From: an uncultured Eubacteriales bacterium
Lineage (GTDB): Bacteria; Bacillota; Clostridia; Oscillospirales; Acutalibacteraceae
Direction: 5' to 3'
DNA length: 11,060 nt
NCBI GenBank assembly: GCA_934643185.1
Contig: CAKUBN010000070.1
Location: forward strand, 1-11,060
The position numbers and the translations under genes are program-made. Shown one piece after another: positions 7,037 through 11,060 of the stretch (the stretch's first letter is position 1; every line of letters starts with the position of its first letter). The notes beneath the pieces were generated by a model, which saw only the letters and a list, made by a program, of their open reading frames with translations, was not told the origin of the DNA and searched no databases.

Positions 7037-7120
7037 AAGATTTTTCCTCCTGATGATGGGTTGTTATGCGTCAGAGCCTGGCAGCCTGAGTGACGAACAA
7101 CATCTCTTTTCAATGCATTA

Positions 7121-7129
7121 AGTATAGCA
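7121..7129 (-). promoter_or_regulatory. Extended -10 promoter of the ABC ATPase gene
   Basis: On the minus strand TGCTATACT (7129-7121) is a good extended -10 element. The -35 region (about TGTTCA at 16-17 bp) is poor, as is common for TGn-type promoters. The leader to the ATG at 7036 is about 80 nt and contains an imperfect CGTCA/TGACG inverted repeat (7069-7073 and 7091-7095). Confidence 0.55.
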
Positions 7130-7225
7130 GAAAATCGGGCTCCTGAACAGTCCTTATTTGCCCAAACTTTCTCCTTTGAGTTTAGTTAAAATAAATAAAC
7201 GGCAAAAATTCTTAATGCTTTTTGT

Positions 7226-7945
7226 TCAGATTATTTGTGCAGGTTTTTCAAAAACCAACGCAGCAACGCTCGGATCGAGAATTTTCGCTTCACCGGGCGA
7301 AAGTGCGGGATCGAGCGTTAAAGCGCCGATGGATTCGCGGTGCAGAGCCGTGACAGTCTTGCCGCACGATAAAAACATGCGCTTGACCTGATGGAATTTC
7401 CCCTCCCGGATTTCCGTCCACGCGACGTGGGGATCGTCGTGACTGATCTCGAGCACGGCGGGGGCGAACTCGTTTTCGCCGCTTTTGATGCCGGAAGCGA
7501 AGCGCGCGATGTCGCTTTCTTCGGCGGGCAGGTCGAGCGTGGCGCGGTAACGCTTCCAGACGTGGCTTTTCGGCGCCAACATGCGGTGGGCGTATTCGCC
7601 GTCGTTTGTGAGGATGAGAAGGCCGGTGGTGTCCTTATCGAGGCGGCCTGCGGGGAACAGATCGCGGCGCTTTAATTCGGGCGGCAGGAGGTCTAAAACG
7701 GTCTCTGCGCGGCTGTCGCGCGTTGCGGTGAGCACGCCCGAGGGCTTATAGAGCATGATGTACACGAACGCGCTGTACCGCACGGGCTTGCCGTTTACGG
7801 TGATCTCGTCCTTTTCGGGGTCGATCCGGATATCGCTTTTGCGCACGGCTTGTCCGTTGACGGCGACGGCACCGCTGCGCACCAGCGTGCCGACCGCCTT
7901 GCGGCTGCCGATATTTTCGTTTGAAAGGAATTTATCAAGTCTCAT
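7226..7945 (-). CDS. rsuA: RsuA-type 16S rRNA pseudouridine synthase
   Basis: This 239-residue enzyme is of the RsuA family, which isomerises U516 (E. coli numbering) in 16S rRNA to pseudouridine. An N-terminal S4 RNA-binding domain (about 1-58: MRLDKFLSNENIGSRK, then GAVAVNG) is followed by the catalytic domain with the motif AGRLDKDTTGLLILTNDG (99-116), where Asp103 is the nucleophile. Near the C-terminus REGKFHQVKRMF and LHRESIGALTLD are the forms typical of RsuA rather than RluB/RluE. The length is normal. Its ATG overlaps the stop codon of the DUF4830 gene (ATGA), so translation is probably coupled, and GGAAAG upstream can serve as the ribosome site. It is the last gene of the four-gene minus-strand set. 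No convincing terminator is seen between 7130 and 7225, so readthrough towards the ABC ATPase gene is possible. Confidence 0.9.
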   Translation of the reverse strand: MRLDKFLSNENIGSRKAVGTLVRSGAVAVNGQAVRKSDIRIDPEKDEITVNGKPVRYSAFVYIMLYKPSGVLTATRDSRAETVLDLLPPELKRRDLFPAGRLDKDTTGLLILTNDGEYAHRMLAPKSHVWKRYRATLDLPAEESDIARFASGIKSGENEFAPAVLEISHDDPHVAWTEIREGKFHQVKRMFLSCGKTVTALHRESIGALTLDPALSPGEAKILDPSVAALVFEKPAQII

Positions 7946-8487
7946 GTTGTTTCACTTTCCGTTGGATTTTGTGTGAGTTCGCCGGTGTCCGGCGCGGGCG
8001 ACGCGCTCTCTTTGATGACCGACTTCGGCATCTCATAGCGGGCGCTGTCTGCCGCAAAGCCGTGCATGAAGCCATCCTCTGCGCCGGACGCGACATCGCC
8101 GCCGATGATATTGCCCTCAAAGACGAGGAGCGTTGCGAAGACGCCATCGGGCGTATTCGGGTAGTTTGTGATGCGGTAGCGGTACTGCGTGCACTTTTCG
8201 CCGGCATAGGGCAAAAGGTCGAAACCCTGCGCCTGCTGCATCGTATTATACGCCGCATAGACATCGTTAAATTTTGCGGGAATGACAATCTCGCGCACAT
8301 CCTGCGGCTCCGCTTCCGCCTCCCAGCCGAAGGACGTTAAAAACGCGAGGCGCTCCTCCCCCGTCATACCGGGGAATGTCTGCCGCTTTTCGCCGCGCGG
8401 GATGAGGAAAAACGCGCTGACGGCTATGGCCATGAGCACAAGCACCGCCAAAATTCGTTTTTTGTTCGCGCCGAGCGATACAATCAT
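7942..8487 (-). CDS. Membrane-anchored DUF4830 family protein
   Basis: A 181-residue protein of unknown function. A short basic N-terminus (GANKKR) leads into a single hydrophobic segment (about 11-29), so it is most likely anchored in the membrane with the rest outside the cell. The body matches what I remember of DUF4830: LAFLTSFGWE (48-56), IPAKFNDVYAAYNTMQQAQGFDL (69-91), YRYRITNYPN (102-111), then LLVFEGNIIGGD (120-131) and DGFMHGF (138-144). The tail from about 155 is low-complexity and Ser/Thr/Pro/Glu-rich. The ATG at 8487 is chosen over a GTG at 8505 because AGGTGG lies seven bases upstream of the ATG and inside the longer version. It sits 75 nt after the phosphopantetheinyl transferase gene and overlaps rsuA by 4 nt. 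No catalytic motif was recognised. Confidence 0.85.
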   Translation of the reverse strand: MIVSLGANKKRILAVLVLMAIAVSAFFLIPRGEKRQTFPGMTGEERLAFLTSFGWEAEAEPQDVREIVIPAKFNDVYAAYNTMQQAQGFDLLPYAGEKCTQYRYRITNYPNTPDGVFATLLVFEGNIIGGDVASGAEDGFMHGFAADSARYEMPKSVIKESASPAPDTGELTQNPTESETT

Positions 8488-8562
8488 ATTGCTGCCACCT
8501 TTCACCGCAGAAAACCGGGTAAGACTTTCTTTTCGGTCATAGGTATGCGGGGCGGCTATGCT

Positions 8563-9075
8563 TTATGCTTCCTCGGCGGCGGCGAGAAAATGCACGCCGT
8601 ACTGCTCGAAAAAGAGCGTGTAGCCGTTAAGATGCGGCATGCCGTTTTGAAAGGTGATCTCGTAGTTTTGGAACGATTCCGAAAGGCCGGTGCCGCGGCA
8701 CTTGGAGATGCTCTCTTTGAGCGTCCAGTACGCCAGAAAGCGCGCGGCGGGATTGGGGCTGCTTTGTATATCCAGAAGCTCTGCGGGCGTACAGACGCGC
8801 TCTGCGGCACTCCCCCTCACGCGGCGGGGATATTCGGCATCGATGCCGACATTTTTCCGCGACACGGCGCAGCAGACGATGCCCTTAGTGTGGCTCAGGC
8901 TGATATGGGGCATGTTCTCCCCTTTTAAATACGGCTTGCCGAGCGGAGTTTTTTCCACAACAGGCGATGCGATGCCCCACTCGTCCTTTAAGACGCGATA
9001 CAAAAGTGCGTAAGCACGGTCATGCAGCTCCTTTTGCGTGAGCGAGGGCGGAACGTTTTCCACATAGCGACGCAT
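8563..9075 (-). CDS. 4'-phosphopantetheinyl transferase superfamily protein (short Sfp-like)
   Basis: This 170-residue enzyme should move the 4'-phosphopantetheine arm from coenzyme A to a serine of an acyl or peptidyl carrier protein. The family motifs are visible: ISLSHT (58-63), the Mg-binding GIDAE (77-81, Asp79 and Glu81), and AYWTLKESISK (115-125) with Trp117, Lys120, Glu121 and Lys125. It is shorter than Sfp (about 220-230 residues) and resembles the compact Sfp-like proteins common in Clostridia. Its ATG shares one base with the TGA of the upstream CmpB-like gene (TGATG), so the two are translationally coupled. No carrier protein, NRPS or PKS gene is present in the window, so the target is unknown; fatty-acid ACP or a secondary-metabolite carrier are both possible. 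Confidence 0.87.
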   Translation of the reverse strand: MRRYVENVPPSLTQKELHDRAYALLYRVLKDEWGIASPVVEKTPLGKPYLKGENMPHISLSHTKGIVCCAVSRKNVGIDAEYPRRVRGSAAERVCTPAELLDIQSSPNPAARFLAYWTLKESISKCRGTGLSESFQNYEITFQNGMPHLNGYTLFFEQYGVHFLAAAEEA

Positions 9076-9986
9076 CAGTTTTCCTTCTTTTCATCCATCC
9101 ACGCACGCAAGCGGCGCAGTGCTTCGTCTGCGCGGTCGTTTTTCATGGTCGGGAAGGCGCGCAGCAAACGGCGCTGGGTGTGACGCTGGAGCTTGGAGGT
9201 AACGCTGTTCCACTGGGCACGGAGGTCTTCGGCAGACTTCTGTGCTTTCACACGGCGATCTTCCAGCGACGCACGGTATTCTTCGTACTTCTCCGAAAGC
9301 TGAGCGCGCTGTGCCTGAAGCTTCTCTTCGAGGACAGGGCGGGCTTTTTCGTTGAACTCCTGCTTCTGCTCGGTGATCTTCTCGTCTGCAAGGAGCGTCA
9401 GGCGACCGAGGCCGTTCGAGATAGCGTCGCTCTCTTTGCGCAGACGCGCGGACATATCGTTGATGACGGTGAGCTTTTCGTTGAGCTTGCGGATGGTAAG
9501 CACGGTGACGATGGTATCCGTGATAAACAGCGCGATGAAAATACCGACCAGAATTGCGCCGAGCATGAAGGGAATCCAGTGCACGAGCGACGCGATAGCC
9601 GTATGAACAATGCGAATGACGACGACGACACACAGACCCCAGAGGATGCTGAATTTTAAGCAAATATAGCCGCCGAGGTTGAAGGGCTGGTCGGAATAGT
9701 CCCACCACGTGGTGTGGAAGAATTTTTTGAGCGCCCAACCGCCGACAAGCTCGATGGCGCTGGTGAGCAGTGCGCCGCCGACGAACAGCAGCGGGACGTT
9801 ATCTGAAAACGGCAGCAGAACGAGCAGGACGAGCGACATGCCGAAGCCGTAGATGGGGCACACGGGGCCGTTTAAAAAGCCGCGGTTGACGAATTTGCCG
9901 GTGGTGACGGTGGCGAAGATGACCTCCGAGCACCAACCTAAAAACGAGTAGATGGTAAAATACCAAAGCAGATCGTAGAAAGTCAT
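9075..9986 (-). CDS. CmpB-like putative ABC-transporter type IV membrane protein with coiled-coil tail
   Basis: A 303-residue integral membrane protein. The N-terminal 165 residues hold about five hydrophobic segments (roughly 5-28, 42-60, 64-84, 108-130, 138-165) and the hallmark patches FVNRGFLNGPVCPIYGFG (32-49) and TTWWDYSDQPFNLGGYICLKF (92-112) of the PF06541 family (putative ABC transporter permease, CmpB). Function in this family is not settled. Residues 170-303 are charged and rich in Glu, Lys, Arg and Gln, with heptad-like stretches (about 195-265), so a cytoplasmic coiled coil is likely. The start has AAGGGAG six bases upstream. It is the first gene of the four-gene minus-strand set. 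Only about 30 nt separate it from the upstream gene's terminator and no good promoter is seen there, so it may depend on readthrough. Confidence 0.87.
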   Translation of the reverse strand: MTFYDLLWYFTIYSFLGWCSEVIFATVTTGKFVNRGFLNGPVCPIYGFGMSLVLLVLLPFSDNVPLLFVGGALLTSAIELVGGWALKKFFHTTWWDYSDQPFNLGGYICLKFSILWGLCVVVVIRIVHTAIASLVHWIPFMLGAILVGIFIALFITDTIVTVLTIRKLNEKLTVINDMSARLRKESDAISNGLGRLTLLADEKITEQKQEFNEKARPVLEEKLQAQRAQLSEKYEEYRASLEDRRVKAQKSAEDLRAQWNSVTSKLQRHTQRRLLRAFPTMKNDRADEALRRLRAWMDEKKEN

Positions 9987-10018
9987 GGGTCTCTCCCTTA
10001 TTCTATTGGATTTGAGCG

Positions 10019-10055
10019 AAAAAGGGCATACCGCACGGTACGGTGCAGCATGCCC
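10019..10055 (-). terminator. Intrinsic terminator between the DUF4867 gene and the CmpB-like gene
   Basis: A 13-bp stem with two G-U pairs (10055-10043 with 10036-10024 on the minus strand), loop of 6 nt, is followed by five U residues (10023-10019). It lies about 30 nt past the DUF4867 stop codon. Because no promoter is evident in the remaining 32 nt before the CmpB-like gene, it may act as a partial terminator within a longer transcript. Confidence 0.75.
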
Positions 10056-10085
10056 CGGCTTTTCTGTTTTGTGGCGTTTGATTTA

Positions 10086-10697
10086 TCAGACGCAGATGTT
10101 CTCGCCGACGAGGCCGACGTACTGGCCCTCTTCTGCCGCTTCCGGGTGCATGAGCAGCCACTTGTTGCGGGCAAAGAGCATTTTGTCTTCCTCAGTCTTC
10201 GGGGCGCGCTTTTCGATGTCGGTGTTCGTGCCCTTCGGGAGCGCGACGACGCACTTGAAGCCGCCGTCTGCAACATTGCACGGCGCATAGTGCAGCGTGG
10301 TAGCGTAGACCTCGATGACGGTGCCGGCGGGCACGAGGAATGCTTCGACCTTAGAGGTATCGTACTTGCCGTTTTCGATGTCCTGCTCGGAGCCGATGAG
10401 CAGGATGAGGTCGGTGACGGCGATGTTCACTTCGCTGTCTCTATGATACTCGAGGCCGTTTAACTTGTGGTTGTGGCCGTTGCAGTAGCCGATCTGCACG
10501 GGCATGCCGCCGTAGAGCGTGTAGGCGATGTCCGATGCGGACGCGCAGCTTTCGAGGGACTCTACGCCGGGCACGTAGACGACGTTTTCCGGGCAGGGCG
10601 TTTCTGCCATGGCGGCGATGATGTCCGCGCAATCGAGCCCTGTGATGACCTTGCCGTACTTTTTAAAGGCGGCGTCAAAGACGTTCTGAATTTTCAT
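10086..10697 (-). CDS. DUF4867 family cupin-like protein
   Basis: A 203-residue cytoplasmic protein matching what I remember of DUF4867: YGKVITGLD (14-22), VVYVPGVESLE (39-49), YGGMPVQIGYCNGHN (62-76), LEYHRDSEVNIAVTDLILLIG (82-102), KVEAFLVPAGTVIEVYATTLHYAPC (116-140), and ALPKGTN. The spacing of Glu83, His85 and His136 around a VPAGT turn is that of a cupin barrel with a bound metal, as in sugar isomerases and epimerases, but the activity of the family is not known to me. The start at 10697 has AAGGAT upstream. It has a near-consensus promoter (10736-10764) and its own terminator. Repeat copy B lies just upstream of the promoter. Confidence 0.85.
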   Translation of the reverse strand: MKIQNVFDAAFKKYGKVITGLDCADIIAAMAETPCPENVVYVPGVESLESCASASDIAYTLYGGMPVQIGYCNGHNHKLNGLEYHRDSEVNIAVTDLILLIGSEQDIENGKYDTSKVEAFLVPAGTVIEVYATTLHYAPCNVADGGFKCVVALPKGTNTDIEKRAPKTEEDKMLFARNKWLLMHPEAAEEGQYVGLVGENICV

Positions 10698-10735
10698 GGT
10701 TTTTCATCCTTGCTTTCTGTTTTGAATCTAACCAC

Positions 10736-10764
10736 ATTATACAGAGACGCAGCGGAAATTGCAA
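10736..10764 (-). promoter_or_regulatory. Strong sigma-A promoter of the DUF4867 gene
   Basis: On the minus strand TTGCAA (10764-10759), a 17-bp spacer and a perfect TATAAT (10741-10736) lie 39 nt before the start codon. This is the best promoter in the window. The repeat copy B begins 12 nt upstream of the -35 box, so its hairpins flank the promoter. Confidence 0.8.
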
Positions 10765-10775
10765 GACGCTGAAAT

Positions 10776-10970
10776 GGTTAAAAGTTTTTGATCCAACTTT
10801 TTTCAAAAAGGTGGTGGGTCCTTAGGGCAGCGCCCTAAGTCGTCGTCCGCAGACGACGAAACACTTTTGCCTACCCTAAAAACTAGGAAGGTAGGCTAAA
10901 CAGTCCGGGGGACTGTTTAGCCGTAGGGAACCCAGTTGCATGGGTTCCCTGAAAAGGCGAAGCCTTTTGA
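10776..10970 (+). repeat. Multi-hairpin structured repeat, copy B (candidate structured RNA family)
   Basis: Second copy of the element at 5597-5799. Stem 1: imperfect, 10793-10802 with 10805-10814. Stem 2: CTTAGGGC 10821-10828 with 10832-10839. Stem 3: CGTCGTC 10841-10847 with 10852-10858, loop CGCA. Linker 10864-10893 matches copy A apart from one added T at 10877. Stem 4: 13 bp, 10894-10906 with 10910-10922. Stem 5: GGGAACCCA 10926-10934 with 10941-10949, loop GTTGCA, identical to copy A. Stem 6: AAAAGGC 10952-10958 with 10962-10968, no T-run. The first 9 nt, GGTTAAAAG, also match. Orientation is given as in copy A, but here the flanking genes are on the minus strand, so a transcript running through it from the right would read its complement. 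No promoter on the plus strand was found. Confidence 0.85.
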
Positions 10971-10990
10971 AAAAGCACACAGGCAGAGAA

Positions 10991-11023
10991 AAAGCTCCCC
11001 GAAAAAAATCTTCGAGGAGCTTT
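10991..11023 (-). terminator. Terminator of a minus-strand gene entering from the right edge
   Basis: On the minus strand AAAGCTCC (11023-11016) pairs with GGAGCTTT (10998-10991) and the stem continues imperfectly inward (CG pairs around a C-A mismatch). The 3' arm runs into further T residues. It lies 22 nt past a TAA at 11046-11048. Confidence 0.65.
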
Positions 11024-11045
11024 CAATAAACTATTAGCGCGGCGG

Positions 11046-11060
11046 TTACATCATTTCTCG
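11046..11060 (-). CDS. Probable last codons of a minus-strand gene, cut by the window edge
   Basis: Reading the minus strand from the edge gives four residues (R-E-M-M) and TAA, followed after 22 nt by a terminator. The terminator makes a gene end here likely, but the frame rests on this spacing alone and no product can be named. Confidence 0.3.
   Translation of the reverse strand, partial: REMM

Noticed and set aside
5870..7093. A 407-codon plus-strand open frame opposite the ABC ATPase
   Set aside because: The minus strand encodes a complete ATPase with every motif; the plus frame has no ribosome site or recognisable family.
7069..7095. Possible riboswitch or attenuator in the ABC ATPase leader
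   Set aside because: The inverted repeat CGTCA/TGACG is only 5 bp with a poorly paired interior, and no known aptamer core is seen in the 80-nt leader.
7201..7222. Possible terminator after rsuA
   Set aside because: Only a weak CAAAAA/TTTTTG pairing with no GC-rich stem.

Overview
The window looks like chromosome from an anaerobic, mid-to-high GC Clostridia bacterium, most likely of the Oscillospiraceae/Ruminococcaceae type. This rests on Shine-Dalgarno sites and sigma-A-type promoters of Gram-positive form, a flavodiiron O2/NO reductase, and several proteins whose closest remembered relatives are clostridial families (DUF4830, DUF4867, CmpB-like membrane protein). No rRNA, tRNA, CRISPR array, transposase or phage gene was seen.

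Layout. 1-1523 (minus): an alpha/beta-hydrolase esterase with its own promoter, followed by a small cysteine-rich hypothetical gene broken by an amber stop and a frameshift. 1524-2678 (minus): a flavodiiron protein with promoter and terminator. 2679-2953: a divergent promoter region. 2954-5572 (plus): a soluble orphan hybrid histidine kinase (GAF, two PAS-like, HisKA, HATPase, receiver). 5573-5926: no gene; it holds copy A of a roughly 200-nt multi-hairpin repeat and the terminator of the next gene. 5927-7036 (minus): an MsmK/UgpC/MalK-type sugar ABC transporter ATPase, alone. 7226-9986 (minus): a tightly packed four-gene set in transcription order CmpB-like membrane protein, phosphopantetheinyl transferase, DUF4830 lipid-anchored or membrane-anchored protein, RsuA-type pseudouridine synthase. 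10086-10697 (minus): a DUF4867 cupin-like protein with a clear promoter and terminator. 10776-10970: copy B of the repeat, then a terminator and probably the last few codons of a minus-strand gene entering from the right.

The most interesting signal is the repeat pair (5597-5799 and 10776-10970). Both copies have the same order of hairpins and the same linkers and loops, but three long stems differ in sequence by compensated changes on both arms (at least 11 base pairs), while one 9-bp hairpin with its flanks (30 nt) is identical. That pattern means the fold is kept rather than the sequence, as expected of a structured RNA family or a structure-recognised mobile repeat. I could not assign it to a known class. 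Secondary points are a triple 10-bp-period heptamer directly upstream of the esterase -35 box and helically phased A-tracts upstream of the kinase promoter.
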